Positions 48,866 to 60,830 are shown, counted from the first letter of the stretch. The stretch: DNA of 64,000 bases from Dermatemys mawii (GCA_007922305.1 ML677374.1:10842492-10906491), one strand, 5' to 3'. Numbers and translations: made by a program. Notes: a model not told the origin generated them from the sequence alone.

Positions 48866-49293
48866 GTGAAAGTGAAGACATGTTCTATCCCTGTTTTTGA
48901 GGTGGAGAAACTGAGGTAGAGCTGAGTGTATGGGGCAGATTGTCAGAGGTATTTAGGCACTGAAAGAAGGAGATGGTGCCTAGGTGCTTTTAAACCAATG
49001 GGAGTTTGCTTTAATTCCCATTTTAAAATCAACAGGCATCAGATGCCCGAGTTTTTTTGAAAAGCCTACTAGGTGCCATCTGCATTTTTGACAATCTGGC
49101 CACAAGTGACCAGCCTCAGGCCACCCGGGCTGTATCTACATTGCACTGCTTCCTAAAATTTCCCACCACTGCAGCATGGGTGATGTTAGCAACAATGGGA
49201 AAGTTTGTGGAAGCTAGTCATGGGCCTGGGTCTGGGACATTTAGGTTATTTACTGAGAGTACAACTTTCTAACACTAAGAACAGCAAAGTTCT

Positions 49294-49440
49294 GGACCAG
49301 GCTTCCAAGGGAGGTTGTGGAATCATAGAAAGTTTTTAAGAAGAGGTTAGACAAAGACTAGTCAGGGATGGTCTAAGTTTACTTGGTCCTGGACTAGATG
49401 ATCTCTCAAGGTCCCTTCTAGCCCTACATTTCTGATTCTA
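49294..49440 (+). mobile_element. CR1 LINE 3' end
   Basis: 'aggcttccaagggaggttg', 'gaagaggttagacaaagac', 'ggactagatgatctctcaag' and the final 'tctgattcta' form a CR1 3' terminus, 5'-truncated. Confidence 0.8.
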
Positions 49441-49508
49441 GACATTGTGGTGAGGAACAGTGCTCAGAGCTGTGGTTGAAACACCAGTGGCTGGCGTACA
49501 CCAGCGGC

Positions 49509-49620
49509 TGGCGTACACCAGCACTCCCGCCCTCACTGGCGTACACCAGCACTCCCGCCCTCACTGGCGTACACCAGCACTCCCGCCCTCACTGGCGTAC
49601 ACCAGCACTCCCGCCATCAC
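49509..49620. repeat. 28-bp minisatellite, four units
   Basis: Four consecutive 28-bp units start at 49509, 49537, 49565 and 49593, each tggcgtacaccagcactccc plus gccctcac. The last unit has one substitution (ccatcac). Partial units flank the array (about 49487-49508 and from 49621). The copies are almost identical, which implies recent expansion. The open frame across it is a by-product, because 28 is not a multiple of 3. Confidence 0.95.
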
Positions 49621-50116
49621 TGGCGCAGGTGGAGCTGTGACCACAGAGAATTACAGGGGGGAAAAGAGTGTAGTGTAGCAAAGCCAAAGTGTGTCTGAGT
49701 CAGAGCTGGGATTAGAACTCAGGAGTTTCTGGCTCAGGCCACACCGGTCTCTCTCAGTTACCAGCAGGAACAAGTGCAACCTTTACTCACATGAGTAGTT
49801 CTTACTCCTATGGAGCCAAGCCCTGCAGTCTTTATTCAAACAAAGCTCCCAGTTTTTTTCCCAAAGGGAATTTTAGCCAAGTAAAAGCCCAAGCAAAGGC
49901 TGCAAGAGTTGACTCGTGAGCAGCCTCATCTGTCTCCCTGCGACTACTCATGCGTGTAAGTGAGTGCAGGACTGGGCCCACAGGGATGGATGGCTGAAGT
50001 TAGCTGAAAAGAGCAGCAGCAGAATCTTAAAAAGTTGACAGGAACTGAGACAACTGGACAAAACCCCCCTCATGGTCTAAATCCTCCACTCGGACACTGA
50101 ACATTAGTAGCAAATG

Positions 50117-50122
50117 TTTATT
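50117..50122 (-). terminator. SUMF2 poly(A) signal
   Basis: TTTATT on the plus strand reads AATAAA on the minus strand, 100 nt beyond the SUMF2 stop codon at 50222-50224. A short 3' UTR is implied. Confidence 0.65.
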
Positions 50123-50221
50123 TTTTAAAACTTGCCAAAATTCAATCTAACCCTGCTGCAGGGAATCATTGGCGTTTCCATGGGAGAAAATGTCTCAGGA
50201 CCCTTCTGAGAAGTGATGTCA

Positions 50222-53200
50222 TCACAACTCCGTTTTCCTGGTTTTCTGACTCGGGATGTGGGCAGCACAGCGGAAACCCAGGTTATCCGAGGCGGAGTCT
50301 GGTGTGTTTCCCATCCTAGGAAAGGGCAAAAAACCTCCTATGTAGATTCAGTCATAGATTTTAAGGCCAGGCAGGACCATTAGATCCTCTAATCTGACCC
50401 CCTCAATGACACAGGCCATAGTTATCCCCGCTTTGAGCCCACTAGCCTGTCTTTGACTGAAGCATATCTTCCAGAAAGGCATCCAATCCAAAAATGATAC
50501 TGACACCTGGGGCCATTTTCAAAGAGCCCAGTTCCAATTTAAGCACCTAAGTGGCCAGATTTTCAAAATAACTCCATCATCAACACACTATGCTAATTAA
50601 AAAAACATCTGGCCATTTAAATTACAGGTCTAAATGGGAGCAGAGCATTTGGGAAAATCTGGCCCTTAACATACAGAACTTCTGCAAAGGGGCTGATGAG
50701 TGATGCAGTTCCTCCGCCGGGCTTTTTAAATGAGAGCTTCTGACAATTAATATGGAGAAGGAAGGCAAAGCAATTTAATTATTTAGCAATTATGTAATTT
50801 AAATAATCACTGACAAAAATGAGTTTTTCTGCATGAATTAAAACAGATGAACATTTCCCACCATTAACTATGCTTTATTGTTATAACTTCTATCCTTATG
50901 TTAATTTTCCCTTCCCTCTCACATTGTTGTATTGGGTGTTATATACTAGCTGGCATTCGGCCTTCATTCCAGTGTTGGCTGCCGACCATACAGAATTTGA
51001 GAAGTGTTTGGGGATTTATTATTAATAATAATAAAGTTGTCTTCCCATTAGTTAAAAGTAAGTTATTATTAAATAGAAAAAATAAAATAGATTTATTTCA
51101 AATTATTTGCTATGTAATGAAGGGCAAGTTACTATAAGCCTCCCCCCGGCGTGGTGCAAAACAGCACTTGGCCACAGCAATAAGTAAACCTACCTAGTAG
51201 TAACACGAGCTTTGTGATTGGCTGAGCCATCTACTGTGTCGATCCAAGATGCACCTCGCAAGACCTGCATTTTCTGAGCACGCTGCCTTGACACAGGTCC
51301 ATGAGGTTGATACTCTGATGCAGTCCATTCCCAGGTGTTTCCCAGCAGGTCATAGAGGCCTGAGATATAGAAATTGTTGGTCAGGATCCATAGGAGAACA
51401 CATGCACTGTCAATACAAAGCCCTTTTGTGTAGTCAGGGTTGTTTAAGCTGCCTTCAGAAGAGGATGGTCTAATGGCTAGAGCAGGTGATCAGGAATCAG
51501 AAGCTCTGGGTTTTATTCCCAGCTCTAATACACACTCACCATGACCTTGGGCAGATCATTAAACTTCACTGTGACCATCTATTTAGTGGGGTAATGTTTG
51601 CATACCCTCTAAAGGGCATTATTGTGAAGCTTAATTAGAGAATTATTAATAAAAGTGCTTTGAGATTCTCAGATGAACAGAATTACAGAAGGGGAAAAAA
51701 GTCATCATGTATCATTCTAATAAATCACTTCATTCAAGGTCGAGCTTGTTGTGTTGAAATGTATCATGTCAACAGCCAATTTAAACAGCATTCAGAAATC
51801 GCAATATGTCCAGCACCATCATATCTAGATGCCAAGAAACTCGATGTCAGTTTAGGTTTTAAATTCCAGCTATGATCTCCAGACTTTAATTTTATTATTT
51901 CTAAATTGAAATTAACACAAGAATTCATTTGCAAATTGGGGTAAAGGTGCCTACTAGTCCGGACCATAGTTGTTCTGAGCAGAGAACGCGTTCACCGGGG
52001 ACACGCCATGGTAACCATCTTCTGCCATATCGACCTTTGGGAAGGTTCCCTGTGTGAACAGAGGATTTTACTTGAAGGAAAAAAAAAAAAGAAACCTCAC
52101 CAGGATGGCAGAAAGGAGCAAAAGGTATTGAGCTTTACAGAACCTCCTCATGCTTAAAATAACAGAAACTAATTGTTGTAAATGACACAAGGTGAGGATA
52201 CTTCAGTATGACAAAGCAATCTTCAACCATTCAAAGTGCTAAAGAGGGAGACCCCTCCCCCATGAAACTCTGAACCTCAACAGCTGCAACTGTTGAGGAA
52301 TCTGGATTCCACTTCCGCTTTAATGAGTGGGGCGAGATTGCTGTCTTGCAAGGATATTTTGGATAAATATTAAATATTTATGGATAAATATTACCTTTAA
52401 ATTCTAAATCCTGGCTATGGCGGGAGAGAGTCAAATGGTGGCAAATTTAACAACTGACCTGTCAGTCCTACCAGCTGATGTTCAATATCTTGAAGACAAG
52501 TCAGTATGATTTACTAGCTAAATGCTTCCTTAGGTCACTTTACAACATTTTTTTCATCAGTAAGCCAGCAAGACAACCCATAACAGACAGGATGGTATTA
52601 AGACCCTACCTGCCAGAGATTTGTACGATTTGGTTGAAACTTGTTCCCCCAAGGATATACTCTGTCTGTCAAAAAAGACGACATGGGACCAATTATTTCC
52701 TTCCTGATCAAACCAGGGCACCAGTAGGAACAGTCAACTTTACCCTCTCTCATTGATGTACAGGGACCAATGCTGTTCAACATATGCATAAATGATCTGG
52801 CAAAAGGTATAAACAATGAGATGGTAAAATTTTCAGACAATACAAAATACAAGATCGTCCAAAGTCCAAAGCTGACTGCAAAGAGCGACAAGGAGATCAG
52901 ACAAAACTGGGTAACTGGGCAACAAAACGGCAGATGAAATTCACTGTTGATAAATGCAAACTGATGCATATTAGAAAATATAATCCCAACAAATGATGGG
53001 GAGTCTAAATTAGCTGTTATAGCTCAAGAAAGATCTTGGAGTCATTGTGGGTAGTTCTCTGAGAACATCTGGTCAATGAACAGCACCAGTCAAAAAAGCT
53101 AAAAGACTATTAGGAACCATTAGGAAATGGACAGATAACGAGAGAAAATTTTATAATGCCACTATATAATCCACGATATGCCCACATCTTGAGGGCTGTA

Positions 53201-56200
53201 TGCAATTTTGGTCACCTCATCTCAAAAACGATTAGAATCAGAAAAAAAGCAAAAAAGGTTAAGGGTTTGGAACAACTTCCATATAAGGAGAGGTTAAAAA
53301 GACTGGGACTGTTCACCTTAGAAAGCAGACGACTAAGCGGGGATACAATAGGGGTCTATAAAATCATGATGGGTGTGGAGAAAGTAAATAAGGAAGCGAC
53401 TATTAGCCAAGACAGTCAGGAACACAACCCCATGCTTTGAGTGTCCCTAAACCTTTGACTGCCACAAACTGGGGCTAGATGACAGGGGATAGATCACTTG
53501 ATAAATTCCCCTGTTCTGGTCATTCCCTCTGAAGCATCTAGTACCAGCCAGTGTTAGAAGACAGGATACTGGGCTTAGATGGACCATTGGTCTGACCCAA
53601 TATGGACATTATGTTCAAAAGGAAACCATGCATTGATTTGAAAAATAAACGACAGTTTAACAGTAAAGGACACAGTGCATAGCTGGGAGTGCAGTCACAC
53701 TGCTTGTCATCAGCCCTACGGATTACCACTTTTCTCCAGTTACTCTGGCAGGGATTTTCAAAGGAGACACCCACAGCCTACTGTATTTAAATGGGGAGAT
53801 TTAAGCATCTAGCTCCTGTAGACTCCTTTGGAAAAAACAAAACAAAATAAAACCAAGAACACCTCACTGCTTCTCTGCACAGTGATTTACAAACATGACC
53901 TACACATGGGGATTAATTCATCTACCACTAAAACGCAGCTGCCTCTGGAGTAGGACACTGCCGGCTTCATACTGCTGTGACGTGAAGAGGAATAGTGTAC
54001 CTGTACTGACTGAAAAATGCAGGGGGAAATTTTTAGGGTGGACATTAATTTGGAGCTGGTATTTCACCCGGACGTCAGAGCTAATGTTCTTTTCTTACGA
54101 AAAAAATGGGAACACAGGTGCTGAGACCTGACCACACGCATGCATTCACCTGGTCCAGTATCCTGTCTCTGACAGTGGCCAGCACCAGAACCCCCAGAAG
54201 AAGATGCAAGTAACTCCACCTAGGCAGATGGAAGATCTGCCCCACATGCAGGTCACATCTCAATCTCAAATAGAGGTTGGTTTAAACCTTGCACCATGAG
54301 GCTTTTTAATCCCTTCCCAAACTCTTCTTTAAGTTTTGCATTAACTGTTATAACTCTGGATATTCTTGTTATCCATATAAACATCCAACCCCTCAGTGAA
54401 TCTTCCTGAACTCATGGGGCAAAGTCTTGGCTCCACTGAAGTCAGTGACAAACTTCCTGTTCAACCACAATGGGGCCAGAAGTTCATCCTGTTGCAATGA
54501 GTTCTACAAGCTTTGATGTTCATGTCTCATTTGCAAGAGGATCAAGCCAAGTTCATGTCTCAGGGCCATGCCTCATAACTGAACTACTGCTACCCAGCTC
54601 CCTAAGGCAAAGCACATCTTTGTAGTCAACTCCAGGACTGCCCATTATCCCTGGCGGAATGCACTGAAAAGCATGAAACATTAAGGGCCAGAGCCAGCTC
54701 ATTACTGAGAAGAGAATTTGGCCCCCAGAGCTTTAATTGGAGAGAGGGCTCCAAAATGTATTCATGTAACTACTTCAGAGAGTCATGGGTTTTATGTCCA
54801 GAAAGGACCATTAGATCATCTAATCTGACTTCCACCCACATCTTCCTGCAGAGACCAGAACCCTCCAGCAGAGGGGAAATGTAGAGCTTTGAGTCTGGTA
54901 GAGTTTCATTATTTAGGAATACAAGACCTCTCCTGGGTCAAGACCTGTTTAGGAATACAAGACCTCTCCTGGGTCATCGAGGCCATCCCATCATAGAAAC
55001 AATTATAATTATGTGATGACTTAGTTTGGCTTGAAAGAGTTTCTCTTACATACTCTCTAGTCCTCCCCTTGCAGCAAATTCCCACTCTTCCTCAGTGGGG
55101 AGTCTCTTCCCTTTCCACTTGCAATATGCCTGTGCGTCATTCCAGCTCACATGTAGCACTGGGTAGTCCAGCTTGGTTTTTATCCCAGATCCTGGACCTG
55201 CTGGCTGAGGAGAATTTCATTTAACAGACTTTTGTTCAGCCATAATATCTTTACGTAAAATAAAAGCAACAACAGGGAACAGTACAGAGTCTGGTAGGCC
55301 TACGATTAGACACATCTATGCTGTGCTGCCACCACCCACTTTTCTCCGCCTATTCGTAAGGCATTGAAATATACAAGAACCTTGGTCTTCAGGTGCTTCT
55401 GCCGGTGGGATATTTGTATATTTCAATGGCTCGTCAGCTAAGGTGGCAACATCTTTGAAATCTATGGGGTGAGGGGGAAGAAAAATCTGGAGAACAGTTT
55501 TTTTAACACCAAAAACATTCATTAGCCCAAGACAACTTTCTGGAAGGAGGGAGGATACAAAATGACAAATATTAAGCTAAGACAGTTTGTGGCAAAGCAA
55601 GGAATTGATTCCAAGTCTCTGGTTAGTGGTCGGAATACTGGCCCAGCCTGCCTCACGTGAATGTATAAAAGATCATACCCTGAACTTCTGCATGATTTGG
55701 AAACGCATCCGTTTCTACAGGGTACAGGGCACCTTGCCTTTGACTACTTGGTAGAAATCAATTTAACTGAAGACTGGAGGATATGCATCTGTCTCAGTTA
55801 AGGACAGAACCTCAGAGACTTGCACAGCATGCAGACACCAGTTCTAGCTACTGTGCTAGAACGGCATGGCTGATAAGGGAGTTTATCCCTTAGACAATGA
55901 TCTCAAACAGGTCTACAGATCAACTGTGGCCTGTGATCACTTCCAGGTAGCTGGCAGAGCTCTTCCAATCACAGTGCCCCTTAAATATATAAACAAAATG
56001 GACAAGAACCGTGCATGGCCAGGAAGGCAGCCAGTGCCCTCAACTGCTTGTCAGCAGCCCTTCTGATTACCACTCCTTTTGCCAGTTACTCTGGTATGGA
56101 TTTTCAAAATGAGCCTAAGGGAATTAGGCATCTACAGCCTACTAAATTGCAACAGGAGATTTGAATAGCTAGTTCCCAGAGACTCCTCTGAAAAATCACA

Positions 56201-59200
56201 GCCTCTGTGCTTAACCCTCAATTTCCTCCTTTTAGGTGAGTGGAATCACTATCGTAATTCATGCCGTTTCTTTTCCCCACTGAAGTGCAGCCCATAAGCA
56301 GATAGTCTCTGAAGCCCTCTATGGGACTGCAATTCACTCCTTCAGAGGACTGCTCACCTGCCGCCAAAATGCCTTGTCAATCGGCAACCACCAAGGGGCA
56401 GACTAAGAAAAAGGAAAGAGACCAGATTAAAACACAATCCTGTCATCTAATCGTCCCCAAGCTTTGACTCTCAGTGCTCAACTCCTTTCAGAGCATGCGG
56501 AGTAATTTTTGAGTGGGATCTGGTTAGAGTCTGTGGCTGGATAGGAGCAGCTGGTTCATTTTAAAGATATTTCTATAAAGCTCAGCAGCACAGTGCAAGG
56601 GGCATCTGATTTCAAAAAGAATTCAGGATTTAAAAGACTCCTTTACAAATATAGGCTTCCCTCTTAAATTCTGATGAATAAATATCAGGAGATGCCTTGC
56701 TCTCTCCATACCCATTTAGCAGACCCTACTGCATGCTTTGCAAAGAGTCCAAAGTAGCCTACAAACTGGGGCGTTAAATCACGTAAGGCATAATCCTGCG
56801 CTTACTGTAGTCAACAGGAGTTTTGCTCTTTGTTTCAATGTGAGCAGAATCAGGCAGGGAAAAAGCCAAAACATTAACACAGTTGTTACCCAGTGGTAAT
56901 ATTCAGTAGGAAAAAAACCTCAGGTCTTCCCCTCGGGGGTTAATGTTTATAGCAAGATAAACAAATAAGGTAACCGGGTCCGAAAATAAAGTGAAAACTC
57001 CCCAGTGAGAAGTCCAATCCCTCCTAATCCCTGTGGTGTGGAACCTAAGCTTTCCAAAGGCTTGCATACCTTCTTCTGGGCACTTGGCTAGAGCTGAAGT
57101 TCACATAAGGCCACAACAATAAAAGGCAGACTTTTCAAGAATGGATCTGCTTGTATTTATTCCACCATCCTGACAAAACCACAGCCCTCTTTTCACCTTC
57201 ATGAATCAACCCCATAACATATTATTCGTATCACTTTACACACTCCAAATGGACTTTACCTCCAGTTTTTGGGTCACTTTTTTTTTCAGCTCTTCAGATA
57301 CAAAATCCTCAAAGACAAAGCTCCAGCCAAAGGTTTCTGCTTCCGTTTTATATTTCTTTTCTTGAACAAACTCCCTGATATAAACATGTCAGATATAGCA
57401 CTCCCACAAGGTTAACACCACACAATTTAATCATCCACATGCACAGTAAGTTGATAAATGTAAATGCAATTTACAAGAGCTATTCACACTATTTATAATC
57501 TATTGAACCCCTGATGTAAATCCATCCCTGATGCAAATCCAATCGGCTCACTGGAGTTAAGTTTAGAGATGAAATTGGCTCAGTTTGTATTGTTGCATAG
57601 AACTGCTACACTGACGTGAATTTTTATTAATATTTAAAAAGAAAATCTATTAAGTTTATTTATATTTATTAAAACAAAACAATCCAAAAAACAAAACCAA
57701 CCAAGCAAGCAGCAGTTATTGGAAGTGCCCATTCTAAGCTGTGAGTGCACTTTGCAAAAATTCACATTGAACAAAAGTCACACACAACCACTTAAATCAA
57801 CTGCTACTATTGCAAATCTGTCCCCTAATGTAATTATCCAGTGCCTTGAATAAGCCTGCCCAATCTGTGTTCTATTACCTCTCAAAACAGCTGAGAATCA
57901 AGATGATCTTTGCAGCATGTCCAAAAAAGGACTCATTAAGATATCAGAATCATCTCTGTGCCAATGCAGAACAGTCCCTCCAATACATATTCTAGTGCTT
58001 TGTACAATCCTTATAAAATATTATAGGAAGAAATTGAGTATTAATAGAGGCACAGCTAGAATTTAGTCACTAGATGGCCCAACTTCTATGGCTGTGCATT
58101 ATGGAGAGTAACATACTTCAATGGCAAAATGGAATATCCATTCTCTGACTGCAGAGAATGGCAGTTTCATAACAGAACAACAAAGCAAAGTATTTACAAA
58201 CGCAGTACAAAATATAATATGATGCTTTGGTATGTTACACATGTAAAACCCTAAACAGCTGGAAAGGACCTGTTTGCTAACTAACATATAATAAACAAAA
58301 GTGAGTTTTCTGTTTATCGTTTCTTCTCAACAGATATATTTGCCTTCCAGAGTGTTTGAAAAGCCATTTGTATTGCAAACTGCTAGAGTAAAATGTTAAC
58401 ATCCTTTTCCTGTGATCCACAGGTTTTTGCTGTGATCCACAGGTTTACAGCAGGATTTTCTAATTTACAGCAGGATTTTCTAATATTCCAGCAATGTTCC
58501 TGGATCATGAATATGGTGAGAGATTCTCAGCCTCGAAAATTCAAATTGTTTTTCCTTAATCCATAGGACTGGTACAGCACTGGCACTAGATGTGAGAGTT
58601 CACATGCTGCTCTGCCAATGTACCTTGACTCCCACCTGGTGAGATCACCTCTAGGCACTGTAGATTAGTCCAGCCTCTATGACCAGTCACTGGCCTCTCT
58701 GCTGAGGCTGCCAACAAAGATAAACCCAGCAAAGATGGTTGCAATCACTACCCAGACCAATAGAACACAGGTGAAAGTCTCCACCACACTGTGCCATCCA
58801 CTCTCTGCAAACTAAGCAAATGCTAAGTATGAGCCTCACCTGAAATCCCGGTTGGTGACAGGATACTTGTCAATAGCAAATGACTTCACTGTCACCTCCT
58901 GGAGAGGCCCTTCATTTTTACCATCAGGTGAATTGGTTCCCATTTGGAACTTCCTGCCAGGCAGTTGTACCATGCTTCCATCCTCTTCAAAAACTAGGAG
59001 AGAGGTTGTGATTCGATAGAACATTAATTAGTAACAATAAATCTCTGAGTGTGTACATTTTTTGCTAGAAGTATGTTTGCATGCTGGGGAAGGGGGATAA
59101 TAGAGCGTTGATTAGTATATCCAGCACTAGACAGTACTTTATATCTTGCAAGTCCTTTACACACAATGCACTGAGATTATTCCTGGTGTAACTCTATGGA

Positions 59201-60660
59201 AATCAATGAAATTATCCCTGAGAAAAATTTAGTCCATTCACTATTTCTCTCTACTCTCCTAGAAGGAAAACAAGCAAGTATTGTTATCTCCATTTTACAG
59301 CTGGAGTAACTGAGGCAGAGAAGCTAAATGACTCATTCTAGGTCACACAGGGGATAAGCAGCAGTTAGGAATCTATTTCCTTAACACCCTACAGGACCAC
59401 TGCTGCTAAAGATACAGATATCTGAAAGACAGCCCCTCTGCATGGGGATAGATTAACCACATAAAGGCATCGGACTAGCAGCACAAAACACCCTCAGCCC
59501 ACACAGCCTGGATCTGCCCTATGACAGTTCTGAAAATGCACAGAGATTTTATTGTGAAAGAATCATTAGAGAATCTACACTGTGAAGGGTTCACCGAAGA
59601 CAACATCAGTTCAAGCTGTTTTAGATCAGACTTAGTGTTGTTTGAGGGCAATTTATACAGAGCACCATTCTGGGTATCACTTTGAGTTGTGAGTTTTGAG
59701 TATTCACTCTGGCATCTAGTCCTGCTCATCTATTTTTAGATGCAGGAATTCAGGCCCCCAGGGGGAATCTCCTTTGAAAAATATTCAAGGTCTGTCACTT
59801 TTCAGTTGCATCCAATGACCCAAGATTCACTAGGGAAACTCTGACAGGTATAGCCCCTCCCCTGAGGGGCAGGCCCAGGGTAAATACTGTGTTATCTTAT
59901 TTAGAAATGACTCTGCAAACCTCCAGAGAGAGAAGGAAAAATACATTAGGATGGGGAAGTTACCAAACCTTTACAGGTAGGAAGCGCATTTGGGAATGGG
60001 GGTCAGAAGAGGAGATGAGTAGGAAGGGAATTCCCCTAGCTTCTCCAGCATCACAGTCATTGAGAATTAGCAATCAGATGAGTGACCAGCCACTGGGCCA
60101 CCCCACAAACATCAGATCTACAGCTGAACGTTGTGGGGTATCCAGGATTCGGTTTCAAGCTTGCACTTTAGAGCCAGTGAACGCACAGAGCTCCCATCTA
60201 ACTTTTCCAAAGGTTGGAGGTGAGAATGCTGGTCTCTTTTTACCTTGCTCATTTCACCTGACTGTTGGACTAAGTTTGATGCTTGTTCCTTCATCCCGTA
60301 TTTAAAGGGGAGCAGACAGGCCCATTCTTCCTTGCTTTCAGGCAATTGGAGATTAATTTTAAGGCAGTATTTTAAGTCTCTCTTTTGGGGAGAAGAAGGA
60401 TTTTAGGGTTGGTGAGAGTCCTTGAAATGAGTTGCGGTTAATGAAACCCTGACAGAAGGGGAAGTCATTAGTGGGGACAGGCAGCACTTAAGCTCTGCTG
60501 CAATGAAAGACTAAAAAGGATGAAGGAGGTGGAAAGGGAAGGTGGAGCAAGACATGCTTGGACACAGGAACTCACCTTGCAGACAGTAGCTGCTCCCTAA
60601 CACACAGGTGCCTAACAGGAGAGCCAGCTGCACTCTCCCGGCAGAGGAGCAGGGTAGCAT
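50222..60660 (-). CDS. SUMF2: Sulfatase-modifying factor 2 (inactive FGE paralogue)
   Basis: This is an ER-lumen paralogue of formylglycine-generating enzyme that binds SUMF1 and restrains sulfatase activation. Coding exons (minus) are 60660-60576, 58993-58840, 57374-57260, 56402-56358, 55204-55054, 52665-52610, 52049-51965, 51359-51194 and 50315-50222. They total 951 nt = 316 aa plus stop (human about 301). Residues 1-25 or so form a signal peptide ([20 protein letters not shown]). FGE-fold landmarks include [38 protein letters not shown] and [15 protein letters not shown]196-R-T is a glycosylation sequon. The catalytic cysteines of SUMF1 (C336 and C341) align with D271 and S276, so it should be catalytically inactive, as expected for SUMF2. 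The protein ends KTEL, a KDEL-like ER-retrieval signal. The exon 7 donor (TATG|GTCCGG) is weak but phase-correct. The gene converges on PHKG1. Confidence 0.97.
50350..50490 (-). mobile_element. CR1 LINE 3' end fragment
   Basis: 'gccaggcaggaccattagatc' and 'ctctaatctgaccccctc' are the antisense CR1 3' end. It sits in the last SUMF2 intron, just upstream of exon 9. Confidence 0.7.
51455..51675 (+). repeat. tRNA-derived SINE
   Basis: A tRNA-like head (ggtctaatggctagagcag) and a B-box-like 'gggttttattcccagctc' are followed by a MIR-like core ('gaccttgggcagatcattaa') and the tail 'aaagtgctttgagattctc'. It lies in SUMF2 intron 7 in the opposite orientation to the gene. Confidence 0.8.
52760..53616 (+). 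mobile_element. CR1 LINE, 3' half with RT remnant
   Basis: It starts inside the RT domain with [17 protein letters not shown] (compare the usual LFNIFINDL) and continues through degraded CR1 ORF2 sequence. It ends with 'acaggatactgggcttagatgg' and 'accattggtctgacccaat'. Frameshifts are present. It inserted antisense to SUMF2, less than 100 bp from exon 6. Confidence 0.9.
54139..54415 (-). mobile_element. CR1 LINE 3' end fragment
   Basis: 'ggtccagtatcctgtctctg' and 'acagtggccagcaccag', then 'tttaatcccttcccaaac', are the antisense CR1 3' region. It lies in SUMF2 intron 5. Confidence 0.75.
54775..54850 (-). mobile_element. CR1 LINE 3' terminus, short
   Basis: 'aaaggaccattagatcatc' and 'taatctgacttcc' match the antisense end of a CR1 element, as at 50350. 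It lies in SUMF2 intron 5. Confidence 0.55.
54912..54976. repeat. Local 29-bp duplication
   Basis: Positions 54912-54940 and 54948-54976 are identical 29-bp copies (tttaggaatacaagacctct… ending gggtca) separated by 7 bp (agacctg). It lies in SUMF2 intron 5, close to exon 5. Confidence 0.95.
55360..55430. repeat. Perfect 15-bp inverted repeat / hairpin
   Basis: cattgaaatatacaa (55362-55376) and ttgtatatttcaatg (55414-55428) are exact reverse complements with a 37-nt loop. One further pair (G/C) outside a single mismatch extends the stem. It lies in SUMF2 intron 4. It could form an RNA hairpin or be the ends of a small element; no function can be assigned. Confidence 0.7.
58411..58483. repeat. 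Two adjacent tandem duplications
   Basis: A 20-bp unit tgtgatccacaggtttttgc (58411-58430) is followed by a partial second copy (58431-58446). Overlapping its end, a second 20-bp unit tttacagcaggattttctaa is duplicated exactly (58444-58463 and 58464-58483). It lies in SUMF2 intron 2. Confidence 0.95.
59110..59400 (-). repeat. MIR-like SINE
   Basis: 'tgttatctccattttacagc', 'tggagtaactgaggcagag' and 'ctaggtcacacaggggata' preserve the MIR core. It lies in SUMF2 intron 1. Strand assignment is tentative. Confidence 0.65.
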
Positions 60661-60830
60661 TGCAGGCAGGAACAGGAGATGAAGTGGAGGCAGTGGAGGA
60701 AAGGCCCCTCCGTGACCCAGAAGGGCTGTGTACGGGGTTAAAATGCTTCCGGGATCTCCGGCTAGAAGGGAGGCCAGTCAAAGTTCTTCCCAGCATGAGT
60801 CCCCGCCTCCCCCTGCCTGGAAGTGAAAGC
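60661..60830 (-). promoter_or_regulatory. SUMF2 promoter region
   Basis: Upstream of the SUMF2 ATG on the minus strand lie an ETS-type CCCGGAAGC (complement of 60745-60753) and a GC-box tract (complement of ccccgcctcccc at 60802-60813). There is no TATA box. GC content is only modestly raised compared with the other promoters here. Confidence 0.5.

Larger units (their letters stand above)
48471..50116. other. Intergenic spacer between convergent PHKG1 and SUMF2
   Basis: This 1.6-kb spacer contains a 'tctacac'-type repeat remnant (48690-48865), a CR1 3' end (49294-49440) and a 28-bp minisatellite (49509-49620). No gene seen. Confidence 0.75.

Noticed and set aside
49460..49678. 72-codon frame with a repeating peptide
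   Set aside because: It is a by-product of a 28-bp minisatellite; the unit is not a multiple of three and there is no coding context.
55316..55522. Possible extra SUMF2 cassette exon (frame containing [12 protein letters not shown])
   Set aside because: A pyrimidine tract and AG precede it, but entering in the required phase 0 meets a stop within eight codons. It overlaps an inverted repeat and has no counterpart in the SUMF family.
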